From Setaria digitata (lineage: Eukaryota; Nematoda; Chromadorea; Rhabditida; Setariidae), in contig RCAB01000149.1 of the NCBI GenBank assembly GCA_003640385.1, positions 1 through 64,000 on the forward strand: a stretch of 64,000 nucleotides of DNA. Reading direction: 5' to 3'. How positions within the stretch are numbered: position 1 is the stretch's first letter; the number at the start of each line of letters is the position of its first letter. Below the pieces are notes generated by a model. The model was not told where the DNA came from, searched no databases, and saw only the letters and a list, made by a program, of their open reading frames with translations. This document shows positions 1 through 12,900 of this stretch, in pieces. The position numbers and the translations under genes are program-made.

Positions 1-125
1 TGTTATTTTCTTTAAATTTTTATTCGATGCAAGAATTTTGCATTGATAATATTTCATTTTCTTAATTTCTCAACCTTTGACCTTGATCCTGACAATTGCA
101 ATTCATCTTCTTACTTTTCATTCAG

Positions 126-335
126 TTTTCTACCATTGGTAAGTTTTTTTTTTGTGGATTTTCGGCTTGTCATTAGCTTGCACAACTTATTATTATTTAT
201 TTAATGCTTGCAGCTGTGCTGGCCAATTTTCCTACTCTCAAACAAACAATAATACCCGAAGCTATTGCTGTTACCCTTGTGGGTGGGCAAAACACTTCAG
301 TGTTTCCTTCGGGGTCCGATTTGTTTAATTGTTAA
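126..335 (+). CDS. possible 3'-terminal exons of a gene that begins outside the window
   Basis: A strong donor (ATTG followed by gtaagt at 139) and a good acceptor (cttgcag ending at 213) define an intron at 139-213. The exon after it, 214-335, reads open for 40 codons (starting VLANFPTLKQ, ending SGSDLFNC) to a TAA at 333-335. Its residue composition looks like normal protein rather than AT-rich noise. The exon before it may be very small, 126-138 after the acceptor cattcag, and the phase agrees (one base carried over, then two). I do not recognise the family. No AATAAA is obvious just downstream. It could also be a 5' noncoding part of the membrane-protein gene that follows. Confidence is low because only one short exon supports coding. 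Confidence 0.33.
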
Positions 336-986
336 TGTTTTATTAACTAGCAAGCGAAAATATTAAAAGAAGATAAACTGAGTTTGACGAAGATAGCGTC
401 CTGGCCAAAAATTTGTGGATGAAGCGTCTCAAAAAATCGTCCCTAGGCCTTTTTCCTTTCATATTTATTGTTGTATTCCATTCCATTTCATCTAAGACTG
501 AAGCGGTATTAATATTAAATATTTGTCGAAAAAAGACTGTTCATTATTTGTAGTGATATATCATTTCGCTCTGCTTTTTTATCATTAAGAGGCGTCAAAG
601 CGATATTGGAATAGAAATTTTATTACATCTGAAAGGATTAAATTTGGATTTATTTCATCACACACAACTAAGAGATATAGTAACTGAAGGAATAGTGCTA
701 TAATTCGCATTTTTAATTAAAATATATTAAATCAACCCATCAAATTATCGATTAAAAAGGATCAATATGAGGATTAGATTAATAATAATGGTATTAAAAC
801 CATCATCAATCCTAAGCACTTATTAACAATAAATTTCGAACAATTGTTGAATGCAATCATCGTGATTGAATTGGATTTAAAATTTCCATATTTCTAATTT
901 TTTGATATTTCAATCCTTTTTAATAAAAGTTTTCCGGAAACTATTAATCCTTTCCAAAATATTTTAATAACAATTCATTTTTGCAG
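336..986. other. AT-rich noncoding spacer
   Basis: Nothing coding is visible. The stretch is A/T-rich with scattered stop codons in all frames. It ends in the pyrimidine-rich acceptor tttttgcag at 978-986, which is either a trans-splice site or the acceptor of a 5' UTR intron for the next gene. Confidence 0.5.
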
Positions 987-1040
987 ATAATTAAATCTAA
1001 ATCAAGTCAAAGCATTGAGAAAACGGGAGCATTTGAAGAA

Positions 1041-3623
1041 ATGGATTTACGAGTGGACTGTTTACCTCAAATAATTAGCAAACAATATGGCCAAGTCTGT
1101 TCATCATCATCATCGACAATAGATTCTCAGAAGAACTATATGTATGTTGAGATTGCTACTGTAGTAATTTTAATCCGATAAACTAAATTTTTTCTTTAAA
1201 TTTTAATTTTTATGTCACTGTTAAGTATGCATTTGAATTGGAGTCTAAAAATATGAAATAAACAGTTACCACTGATATAAAATGAACAGCGACGCATGGC
1301 TGGAAAAGCTAAAATGATGCTTAAGATAATTTCAATTAAATAACTTGAATTAGATGTAGTTTTATAATGCAATTTCATTTTAAAACTTTAATCAAATCTC
1401 AAACAAACTTAATTTACAGGAAGAATAATTTCTCAGAATTAACTAACTTATGTTTATTTACTCTTGAGATTTTGGCTAATAATATTTCAACACTTCAGGC
1501 ATCGATTAGAAATTAACGATGATGGAATCTACCAATCATCGTTTGCATTCTGTGATCGTAATGGACCATTACTAAAAAGTTCTGTGACATTTGCTGATAA
1601 AGAGCAAAAATATCAGTCACGTAAACAACAACAAAACATTTGCAGTCATCATTTCTCAGATCATCCGCAAAGGAAGCGAATTTTTTATTATAGAAGTAAA
1701 AATTTTTTAAAGAAATTGAAATTCGAAAAAATTTATGACCTTTTCATTAGAGAATGGATGACTTAAAAAAAAATCTCCATGATGCTAATTTCTTCCAGCA
1801 TTATTGAATTTTGTTTTATTTTCCAATGACAATAATGCATATTAATAAATATGCAGGAAAAGTAGTGAAAAATGTTTAACAGTTATCATAATGTGAAAAA
1901 AAAAAAGAATTGATAATAAATAGTAATTTTTTTTATCTGCAATCGAACGATCAGATCTATCACAATCAAAGAATTCTTCACTTCATCGTCTTATTACCAT
2001 TTACAAAAATTCTAACAATGCTGTGGAATTTGCGAGTAATTTTGAGCAATACCTTACTTCATCCCTTCCATCCTGTAAGTAATTAATTCCTGCAAGTAAT
2101 TAATGCAAGTGATTCTCTGTTAGCACCAAAATAAATCATGTTGAATTGGCTTCATAGTTCCGGAATAATTTAACTTATTAATTGTCAAGTTTGGGATAGG
2201 TTTCTTCTTAGTTCCATTTAAGAAATGTTTATTTCTATGGTCTGAAAACAGACAAATAATTCAATATGTTATGTTTTGACTTTTTTTTTAAAGTTGTTTC
2301 TGTGAAGGTGCATTTGTGTTTAAACGATAATCTGATCTGGGATTATCTATTTAAGTAATAAACTAAGTTATGGCTTTTATTTAGCTGATCAAGTTAACTG
2401 ATAAGCTAACTTAATGATAACTNGTAATATTTAAGTAATTTAAGTAATAATCTAAGTTATGGCTTTTATTTAGCTGATCAAGTTAACTGATAAGCTAACT
2501 TAATGATAACTTTATCCATTCATTTCGATACAAAGATTCCTTTGTATTTTGATTGGTTCAGTGTATAAAATAATTAATTAAACTTAAATTACGAATTATG
2601 TAGTAGCACTTAAATTAGTCACTGTATAAACAAAATAATTTGCAAAGCATTTTAATTTAGCATTCCATATTCATACTCATCAAGTAATGTTTCAGATGTA
2701 TGGATTGCATTGATGTGTTTACTAATCTTATGGGGTCTTATGCTTATAATAGTTGGTTAGTATAAAGCAAAATTAATCGATAACAAAAATTCAATAATAA
2801 AATAATGCGAAAAAAAGAGACGATATGATGACCAATTGGAATTCTTCCACTAATAAGAAAACTTGAATTCTGAACTTAATTACTGGAAATTAAATTACAC
2901 ACTTTTATCGCTTATAATTTAGCAACTTTTTTAGGTACAGTAAACATCCCATTTTGTCCATCACGTCCAATGATTCCAATATTTTTAATTGTTATGGGTT
3001 GCTTTTACATTCTCTGGGCATTATTACGTATTTATGCATTCTGGCCACGTTCACACGCTGATGCGTTGAGTATTGACTTGACGTGCAAAGCACTTGAAGG
3101 AACATTGATAGTTGCCATAGTTGTTTGGCTTTTCTTGGGTAACTTTCTCTGATAACATTTAATTAATCAGATTAATAAAAAAGAAAAGGAAAGAAAGGAA
3201 AAGAACAAATAATAACTTTGAACAGAAAAGTTCCAAACTTGTTGCGAAGTTCTTCTGAGGACATAAAATTAAAATAATGATAAAAACAAATGAATGATAA
3301 AACGATAATTTGCAGCACTTACATTTTAAAATCTTTTTTTTAAATGTGATAAATTAATTTTTCTGTATTTTAATTTAAGCTTAAAAAAACTTAAGATTTT
3401 GGGTTGCAATTTAAATATTTACAATTTTCCAGGCTGCATTTGGCTCTATGGTCCAAAACATACCATACATTTTGAGCTCATTTATTTTCTGCCTAATTAC
3501 TGCAATGGTTTCGCGCATTGGACTGCTTTCATCAGTGTTACGTTGCATTCGATGATAATTTTTTTCGGATTATTATGCCTATTTTGTTTACTTTGTATTG
3601 GATTATTAAAGGAGAACAAATAA
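1041..3623 (+). CDS. TMEM272-like four-pass membrane protein
   Basis: Five exons join in phase: 987-1141 (start ATG 1041), 1499-1695, 2696-2755, 2935-3138 and 3433-3623, giving about 250 aa. The first ~98 residues are hydrophilic, with a Ser run and Gln/Lys/His-rich segments, and look cytoplasmic. Four hydrophobic segments follow: VWIALMCLLILWGLMLIIVG, IPIFLIVMGCFYILWALLR, EGTLIVAIVVWLFLGCIWLYG and one from about residue 218 to 244. The signature INxPFCPxxPMIPIFLIVxG followed by WLFxGxxWLYG is typical of the TMEM272 family, which is expanded in nematodes and has no firmly known function. The start at 1041 is chosen because an acceptor lies 54 nt upstream; an earlier coding exon is possible because the frame is open back to 987. 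The intron at 1696-2695 contains the duplicated block around the N at 2423. Confidence 0.75.
2351..2511. repeat. direct duplication across a single N (probable unmerged contig ends)
   Basis: About 72 nt at 2351-2422 recurs almost exactly at 2440-2511, with one N at 2423 between the copies. The block lies inside intron 2 of the TMEM272-like gene, so it does not affect coding. Confidence 0.85.
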
Positions 3624-5906
3624 TAAAAGTGACAATTTTCAAGAAATTAATTAAGTCAACAAATGAATGCTTATATAAATGTGTTTGTGATTCTTTCATT
3701 GACAACAGTATGAAGTAGGGAAAAGTTATGAAGCATGACTTGCAGAATTTTTAATTAATTTTTCCTAAACGAATCAAGTTTGAGTATTTTAAAAACACTT
3801 TTCAAAATTAATTCCTTTAAAAGAAGTAATGCTCATTGGTATGATGGCTATATTAGAATGACTCTAAATGCATCAAGTGGCTTATGGAAGTTTTCAAAGA
3901 CCAATTAGACAAAAGAATATTGAAAATTAAATGGTTAATGTTTAATTTTCATGCAAGAATTTTGTGTACAAACATTTTGCTCATTTCTTTTTAGCAAAAA
4001 TTTCCAAAACAGAACGGACTGATAAAGAATTACTATCTAAGAATGCGTGAAATTTAGCGGATGGGAAATAAAACTATAAAATATTGCATTTTTCAAAACT
4101 TTAATTACTTAGAAGCATATTTGGAAAATTTTTTAAGTTAAAATAAAAACTATAAAATATCGGACGTCTTTTAAGCCATTTTCATCCTACTCCGTAATCT
4201 TAATCCGGAACCAAAAAGCTTATCTTCTATAAAAGCGGACTAAAAGAAACTTTTAGAATTTGCAAATCAAGTGAAGTTTCATGAAATTGCTATGATGGAT
4301 TCCAAAATATCATTTTCCTTTGATCGATGATTTGACTAGGAAATTTTCCTGCATTTGGAAAAAGTTGAAAATAGTGAATAAATGTTTTCCTTATTGAAAT
4401 CTAATTTGGAACCTTTAATAAATCATTTGAATGATTCGATAACAAACTAGTATTTTGGGACTGCATCATTTTGACTAATTATAATTAATTTAGCCTATTT
4501 CACTCTTGATTTCAACGATTTTTCTTTATTATAAATTGATTTTTAAATTGTCAAAATGAATTACATTCAAAGACGGAAAAGTGCGCTAACTTGTATTATC
4601 AGAGTATAATATTTGATATTGATAATTTTAATTTGCATGTTTAGATGAACTGATAACCTTTTCCACACATTAGCTTTCTGTCTATTTTTCGTTTTGGTAG
4701 ACATTTGCACTGTTATCGATAAATTAAAATAATCAAATTTGCTAGGATAACAGAGTCCTATGGTTATTTGAAAAGTAGAACAAACTGATTATTAGTCTGT
4801 TTTCATTGTCCATACATTTTCTTGGCCTAATCGAAAAACTTTACTTCTAACGTTTAATTAATAAATAAATATTAATGACAAATAAGAACTGGAAAGATCT
4901 TAACGAATTATACTAATTATCAGGACAAATTAAAATTTACAATGTATTGTTTGCATTTAATGCAAGTATAATTTCCAATTTCCGAATTTCAAACACTTAT
5001 ATTAGTCACTCTTTCTTATACGTCAAAATAATCATGCAATTAAGCAGTTCACAAATTATCGTCCAACTAGGCCATCCTTTTGCCTCATTTGTAAACGAAT
5101 GATGGAAATAAAATTTTGGCGAGAGCTTTTCAATATTTCAAATATTTTGGTTAATTTCGACCGGTCCTTTCTATCTTTAAATAATACATTTAATGTGAAT
5201 TATTGCAATATAATTAATTTTAAAATTACTTTCAATTTTTAATATTATTATTTTTTAATACATTTCAATTATTCAAATATTTAAATTATTCATTGGTCTT
5301 ATAAAGTGATAAATATTAAATATTTGAAAGCATTAAGTAAATAGCTTTTACACAAGTTTTTTTTTTTTTTTTTTTTTAGTACTGATTATGTCTTCTTTTT
5401 GTTTGAAGGTGAAATCGTTGCTTGGTACTCTTAATTTAAAATAATTACTTCAGAATGCTTTATTCATTAATTTAATGAACAATTCACAAAGTACTATAGT
5501 TATTTAAAGAAATCATCTGATTCAATGATTAATATTGGCATTTTTGCAAATAAGGAGGTAGGATTTCGCAACATTTACTTCCATAAAATTGCCGGAGAGT
5601 AATTTCTGTATGGATGAAAGAAAAAATAAATACGAATTTGTATAAATTTGCCGACAATTTTCAAAAAAAAAAAAAAACTTTTGCTTTTTGAAAATTCTTA
5701 AAAAATTTGACATAATCAAAAGTATATCAATTTGAGAAATTGTTAGCAGAAACAAGAGATTGCTTTATCCTTTCCTTAAAAAAAAAAAAAAAAAAATAAT
5801 AATGTTGAAAGATTCTATAGCCGATATTTAAAACTTTTCTACTTAGTGATCGGCATGCGGAGACTATTGATATAGCTAATTAGAATTTCATTGATATGTT
5901 AATCAT

Positions 5907-6067
5907 GCTTAGAAAAAGTATTAATTAGTATTTCAGGTAAAAAAAAAACTAACCATCAATGTAAAACATATCGACATTGTAATTTNAGCTTAGAAAAAAT
6001 ATTAATTAGTATTTCAGGTAAAAAAAAAAAACTAACCATCAATGTAAAACATATCGACATTGTAATT
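5907..6067. repeat. direct duplication across a single N
   Basis: About 79 nt at 5907-5985 recurs at 5988-6067 with one or two differences in an A-run, separated by the N at 5986. This is the pattern expected from overlapping contig ends that were joined but not merged. Confidence 0.85.
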
Positions 6068-6116
6068 TTCGAATAAATACCACCCAGTCTTATAAAAATT
6101 AGAATAAATTTAAGTC

Positions 6117-6552
6117 GCATCCTTAAGTTGTGTGGCGTTTTGATAATCGTTACTTTNATAAAAAAAAGCATAAAAGAAAGGATTAATTTTTGCATTGCGC
6201 GAAGATAAGACGAAATTTCAACTACAATTTGATGATAATGTCTGAATGGAATGAATTTTANGCATCCTTAAGTTGTGTGGCGTTTTGATAATCGTTACTT
6301 TACTTTACAATAAGCCCACAATTGTCTAGCATTCAAGGATTAAATTCTAGAAAAAAAATTAAGCATTGCAATGGAACATTTACCATTCAGACTATAAATT
6401 ATCAGTTGAGCAGTCTTTTTACATAGCAATTTTTAATCATAAAAAAATATCATTGGTAAGCATAAAAAAAAGGATTAATTTTTGCATTGCGCGAAGAAAA
6501 GACGAAATTTCAACTACAATTTGATGATAATGTCTGAATGGAATGAATTTTA
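6117..6552. repeat. two interleaved duplications with Ns at 6157 and 6261
   Basis: The 40-nt block 6117-6156 recurs at 6262-6301. The ~93-nt block 6168-6260 recurs at 6459-6552 with a few substitutions. The fragment between the two Ns therefore duplicates sequence that is present intact downstream, which suggests a small misplaced or allelic contig. Confidence 0.85.
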
Positions 6553-6904
6553 TCACCATAATTTGCAAAGTGTACTCAAACCTACCACTCAAGGGGTAGT
6601 CGTTTTTGTGGTAGCAGGTTGTGTTAATTGGTGTAATTAGTGCGTGTCTTAAAGTTTCTGGTGTCTTCTCGCAATATTTATTTTCTTTTTTTGGCAGTAT
6701 CGCTGTGTTATTCGTAGAATTTGCTAAACACTTGTTAAGGGTAATTTACCTTTTCAGTACGGCGTGGTTAGTCGGAGTGGCTCAATTGTTCCCAGTAATT
6801 ACTCTTTGGATTAGATATTAATTACATTTAGTTTCTATTTTTAAGACCCGTTTAGTTCATACCGTTTGTTTACGTTTTTACATAGGAATTGTTGATTGTA
6901 CTTA

Positions 6905-6950
6905 ATTGCAGAACTACATGATATCATAGCGGATTAAGAGCTTTTTTGCA
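6905..6950 (+). promoter_or_regulatory. candidate trans-splice acceptor and short leader of gei-8, with a minimal uORF
   Basis: The acceptor aattgcag ends at 6911, 39 nt before the gei-8 ATG at 6951. The leader holds an upstream ATG at 6918 followed two codons later by TAG (6927-6929), a three-residue uORF that could damp translation. Trans-splicing is inferred from nematode practice; a cis-spliced 5' UTR exon is the alternative. Confidence 0.5.
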
Positions 6951-9900
6951 ATGTTTCCGACTGGTAATGCACCATTTACGGCACCTAGCGCTCAACAGAA
7001 TGCTAATAATAGCATGAGTCTTGCTGCAGCAGCACTTTATTTACATCCGTCGTTGGGTATATCAAATCAAGCATATACACAATTTTATCAGCAGGTGACT
7101 TAAACTGGAATTTGATTTCGGGGATCTTATTATTATTTGTAGGGACCATATAATTTATGTACTGTGATTGTATTAAATTTGACACCTTCATTGATATTAG
7201 ATTAAGGAATATTTCTTTTTTATGAATTATTATCCCCTACTCATTCCCGGTAGGTGCATATTTACCTTGGTACTTGTTGAGTTCACTCCGAAAAATGCTG
7301 CATTCTCCTAGAAATTGGAGAAATCTGCGGTTCTTCTGAATGTGGGATGTCTTTTTCATCTTTATTCAAGATGAAGATAATCTGCTAATTTGTGAAGCTT
7401 TGATCTTCTTGTTAAAGTTTTGGATCTTACTTTTCATCCTCAGTTGTTCAGAATTTGACGTTTAAAATTTTAGTTTCAGGCTCAAGGGCAAGCACAGTTA
7501 ACTCAACAGCAGCAGCAACAACAACAACAGCTGCAGCGCCAATTCGAGCAATTAGTTGTAGCTCAGGCAGCACAAAATGCTCATGCCCATTTGCAGGCGA
7601 TCCAGGTTAATTTTATTTAGTCAAACGTATCCTCGGCAACTGCTAAGTTTATGTCTATATACTGGGACGTCAAAGTGATGTTAGGCGGTATAACATCAAA
7701 ATTTATTCATTCCCCTGAATTTATTTTTTTTTAGCAGCAGCAACAACAACAGCAGGCTTTTCAAAACCAGCAAGCCCAAGCGCAAAATCAGCAGAAACTG
7801 CATGCCGCACAACAACAAGCGCAACTGCAACAGAGTCAGGCTCAGGCCGTTCAAATACAACGTTTAAATGCTTTACGGCAAAATAATCAGCATATGTCAC
7901 ATTCCCACTCAGTACGTGTATCGACACCCATTGTGCCAAAGTCTCGCCAGGTACTATTATTCCTCCTCTCTTCCCTTTTTACCCCTTTTTACTGAACATT
8001 CTCGTCGGAAAATTTGATTTCCTATTAAAAAAAAAAAAAAAAAAGTTAACAAAACTGTGTAGATTTCATAGGAATATTCACTTTATGTTTAGCGATTCTA
8101 CTTTTTCTAACCTTTCTTTTTGTTTCTGCTTTGTTTGTAGGACATAATTATCATTTCACCGCAAAAAATTCTTCATTTATAGGAAATGCAAGCGGAAGCG
8201 GATGCTCGTCGACGACGTTCATTAATTGCTGATTTCATGGTTGCGCCTAACCCAACTACATTTTTAGGTCATTAAAATGCTGCTTGATCTGTGGAAATTA
8301 AACAGTTTAAGATTAAGTTTCTAGTAGTGATGGTTTCTTAGATTCCCTGAGATGAATATTTCCAAACTTCATTTATTGTACTATTAAGGAAATAGATTTA
8401 TAAATTTTTATCTGTACTCTATGAATTCCAGATGAAAGGAGTCGTTCGGATTCTCTCAGCGGTGGTATATTTGGTGAGATGAGAAGATCAGAAACGATGA
8501 GTAGTGAATTCAGTGTAATCGCTGATGAAACAACGGAACGTAAGAAAAATTCGATCACTGATCACTTAGAAGCGGTTGAAAAAGAAAAGAAGCTTGTAGA
8601 CAATCAGATCACTATAATACAGCGCAAAAAGGTAATCCTGATCCATTTAAGTTTTTTGTTAAACGATAAAATTATATATTTTAGCACTGTTCATGCCGTT
8701 TGCTCAATGATTTCAAAAAATTTTCAGGTTATTAAAACTTGAGATCTTTTGATTTAAATATATTCATTCATATATTAAAAGGAGAGTTCAGAAAGCGAGT
8801 ATCAGGATTACTGAAGTACTAAACGACAGAATTAAGCCTAAGTTCTACTTGTTAAATTATACTGTGTCAAAAGAATATACTGTGATGTTAGGAGCAATAC
8901 GAAAGTGAACTGGCCAAGATATCGAGTGACAGCGCAGATAATGATAAGGAAAATGATGATACTGCTGAAGATATTGATTCGATGAGTCTTGTTGAACGAA
9001 TTTATGCTGAAAATCGAAAGAAAGCTTCTCGGTCCGAAGCTCATATGCCTGCCGTTCTGGCACCTTCAGCCGCAACAATTGTGAGTTCATTCATGACAAG
9101 ACATATGGAAGAAAGAAAAAAGGTTGATATGAAACAGATATCTTAATGGTTTTTCATCAGCATTTTATAATAACACTGTTGTTTATTCGGATGATGTTCA
9201 AGTTACTTTTTTGAGTGATATTTTTTCAGCCAAAAGAATTTTTTGAATTTTAGCCAAAGTATCGAAATCCTTGGGATAGCCCCCTGGTGCAGGAAACGAT
9301 TGAACGATATAAAACAGTAAAACCTTATCTGGTGAAAATGCTTACGGAACGTCGGCAAAGTGATTTATTGGCGCAAAAATATCAAATTGAAAAGTACAAT
9401 ATGATGTATGCAGAATGGTTGAAAAAAGATGAAAGATACTGTAAAAGTCAGAAGAAAGTGTGAGTTTTGCTTTTGCCCTGTCTTCATATCATTTCATTAG
9501 CGTTTGCTGCTTCCTTTTTTATTTGCACTATGAAGATTAGCTGGTTTGAATAATTTGTGTTTTTTTTAGTGCTCGCGACGAAAAACATCGTGAGATATTC
9601 GAAAAAACATTTCCGGAATTGAAAAAAACACGAGAGGAACGAGAACGATCTGGAAGAGCTGGAGTTTTATCCGTAGAGCAATTAGACCAGGTAAAATTAT
9701 TTTTAAATTATCTATACAATTCGCATACTTTTATGTCGTGAATTATCGACGGCTTGTGTTTTCCATTTTCTCGATCGGTAACCTTGTGGACAGTTTGTTT
9801 TTTTTTTTTTTTTTCGTACTTTAAGTATAAAATCCAGGGCTTGAGCTACCATTATATTGGTAAAATCGATAAGATAAAATGATAAAGTCCGTGTTTTAGG

Positions 9901-12900
9901 CTTAACTTTTATTAACATGTGGTCAGTGTCGCTGAGAGAAAGATGAGCAAAGCATTTGGTGTATTAGAAGGGGTTAGATATCATTAGAATTGGTTGAAAA
10001 ATATATTAACCATTGTTTCTCTCGCAGTAATTTTTTTTTTTTTTACTTAGAAACTTTCATAGGCCGTGTTATTCTCCGCTTTACTGTGCGTAATTTAAGA
10101 GATTCAAAAATCCCTTCATCAATTTGTACTTACAGATTAATGTTCTTTGTTGTAATGTTGCATTTAATTGTAGGATGAAGAATATAAAAGACGACGTGCA
10201 GCTGCAGTACTACCACCAATGATGATGAATTCCAGAATGCGAAATGCACCGTTTTATATAGACCTGAATGGCGTTGTCATGGATCCGTTGAAGGATCATA
10301 ACTCTCACATTGAATATTTTTTGGGAAAGTGGACAGATGATGAAAAACAAGTAAGGCAAATTGCTACAATTTCTGCAAATCTGGGTGAAAGGAAGTAGGG
10401 AAGTTTGACAGAAATACAATGTCCCGCACACTCGTGATTATCATTTATTATCTCAGGTTTAGTTATTGAATAAAAGTTCTTTTATTATTCACCATCTTTT
10501 TTCCAGACTTTCAGGGAACAAATTATTACGTATGGGAAAAATTTCGCTGCAATTGCGGAATTTTTGGATCGGAAAAGTGTAAAAGATTGTGTTCTATATT
10601 ATTACCTGACCAAGAAACGTCAGAATTACAAAGCATTGATGGGGAAGAAACGAAAGAAACCACCAAAATGTTACAAACCACCGATAATGCCAAGACTAGA
10701 AGAAGTGGCGTTAAAAGCACCCCAAGATGCAAATGATATCACGAGCAAGTTTTTTCTTCATTCTTTTTTTTTTTTTTTTTTTTTTAAATTCGCTAGCTTA
10801 GATTTCTGCTATGAAAGAAACTAATATATTTGCATTTTAGACTAAAGTAAAAATCATACTCCAATTTTTAATTAAATTTATTTCGGACATAATTGTGGCA
10901 ACACCACTTTGTTAATTATCTAAATTCTCACCTAATTTAGTTGTTGGCTCACGAGAACTTGAGTGTTGTATCTGTAAGGCGAAAGTAAACAGCGGTTCAA
11001 ATACCGGTCGAATACTTACTCGTTTAACATTGGATGCGTCGGGTTACGATGCCAGTTCAGCAAATGAAATTGATATATGTGTATGTCAGAAGTGTAAGGC
11101 GAAAGGAATTAAACCAAAGACTGTGACGTGCGTCTTTAAATGCTTGTTGCATGAAGTATCATGAGATTTATATTATGTTCTAGTTATATTTTCCGCTTTT
11201 TTCGTTTCGGTGTGTAAGGAATTATTGTTTTCGTATATTTTGTAGGCGCTGCCAAATTGGCACATGTCACAATCCACGTCGAAAAGTGAAGCCAACACGA
11301 CCGATGCCAGTAAAGTGGAAACTGATAACGGATGAACAGAAACAATTTCTAATGCATCAAATGTTGATACCGGAGGATATTTTGAAGTGTTGTCCTGCGT
11401 GTCATAAAAAGATCTCTAAACAACTTGATATGGTAAGATTTTTAAAAGCACAAAAATACTGTCCAGGTAACAGCGCCTCACTACATTGTTTTGGTTATCA
11501 TTGGAATACCCAGTCCTTTGGATAGTTAATTCAATTCTCATCACCGGACTATCTTCATTTTTTATTTCTTTTCGTGTGTGATTCACTTTCTGTCTCATTA
11601 ATTTGCCGCTTATTTATTCCAGTATTATTTTTAAGTCTACTTTTTTGTTAATCATTTTTCCTTGATTACTTTCCTTCTTAGTAATTTAGTAAACGGTGCG
11701 CTGCGCTTTTGTGGGTTTTATTGGGGAAGAATTTTTTCTTTTTAATTTTCAAACTTCTGTAAATTTTGTAGCTTATCGCTGGTGAATTAGATGAAGAAAT
11801 GTCTTTATGGCAGAAATCTTCTGCTGTTATATGGAGCACTGAAGAAATAAAAATATTGAGTGCTGCGGTCAGCTCAGTTGGTACTAAAGATTGGGATGCA
11901 GTGGCAGAAAAGATAGGCAACAAATATAGCGCCAAGGTCTTGATTTGATGATCTGATATAAAATTATTTTCTATGCGGAATTTTTTTTTTCTTTGTAATT
12001 TTATAGGACTTTTTCAATTTAGCAATGTCGAGAACAGTATGGAAAGATTCACGTGATGGAAAGCGTCAAGAAAGAAGTAGAAAGCGAAGATGATGTCAGC
12101 GAAGATGACAGAGAGAATCCACAGATACAGCAAGCGGTTTCAGAGCTTAAGAATGAAATTACTGAAGCTGAACCTGATCCGAGGTTCGCGCTTTCCGTTC
12201 CGTAGGTTTTCCCTTCCATTGCTTAAAATATAGTTGTTGAGTAAGTTGTTGAAGTTTTATTGGGAAAAAGTTCTTTCAAAACTAAAAATTCCACAGTCAG
12301 GGATTGAAACTAAATGAAATTATTCCTTCTGATTTTTTTTATTCTTTATTAATCTTTCAAATTGTCCCATTTTCTCCTGACCTCTTACAGTGTAACATTT
12401 CAGTGGTGAGAGCAGCGCAACGTTAAGTGCTGACGAAGCAGCCAGTCAGGATGACTGCGTTATTTTACTACCACCAGTTGCAAAATCACCATCAACTCAC
12501 TTATATAAACCAAGATTTCGTGGTACATCTGTACCAAGTTCAGAGGTTCCAATTTTATCTGTTGACACTTCCCATTTGCAATTGTCTCAAATCAAGAAGG
12601 AATCAGAAATCAAATCATCTCCGCTGGCATATCATAAGTCTGATGCAAGTGCCTGCTCTTCATCAGATCTTTCAAACATGGATGATGTTGCAAAAGCGAC
12701 TGCTGTGTCCTTGCAATCAACCTTTGTAGGAAGTGCACTTCTTGCTACACTCACATCATCAACACCCGATTCTACACCAGCTCGACTGTCTACTCAAGTT
12801 TGTTAATTCTTGTGATGTTTTTGAAAGCGCTCTCTAAGCGTATAATTATGTGTGATAGTGGTTCTGTATTGCTCAGGCATTAGGATCTTCGTTTAATTTG

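Larger units (their letters stand above)
3624..6904. other. noncoding spacer between the membrane-protein gene and gei-8
   Basis: No exon could be supported. The stretch is AT-rich with homopolymer runs (T17 near 5358, A runs near 5665 and 5780). From 5907 to 6552 it contains duplicated fragments joined by single Ns. A hydrophobic open frame at 6621-6821 has no recognisable similarity or splice support and is not annotated as a gene. Confidence 0.6.

Noticed and set aside
6621..6821. 66-aa hydrophobic plus-strand frame just upstream of gei-8
   Set aside because: It begins at a non-ATG codon, has no splice or family support, and is explained by T-rich upstream sequence.
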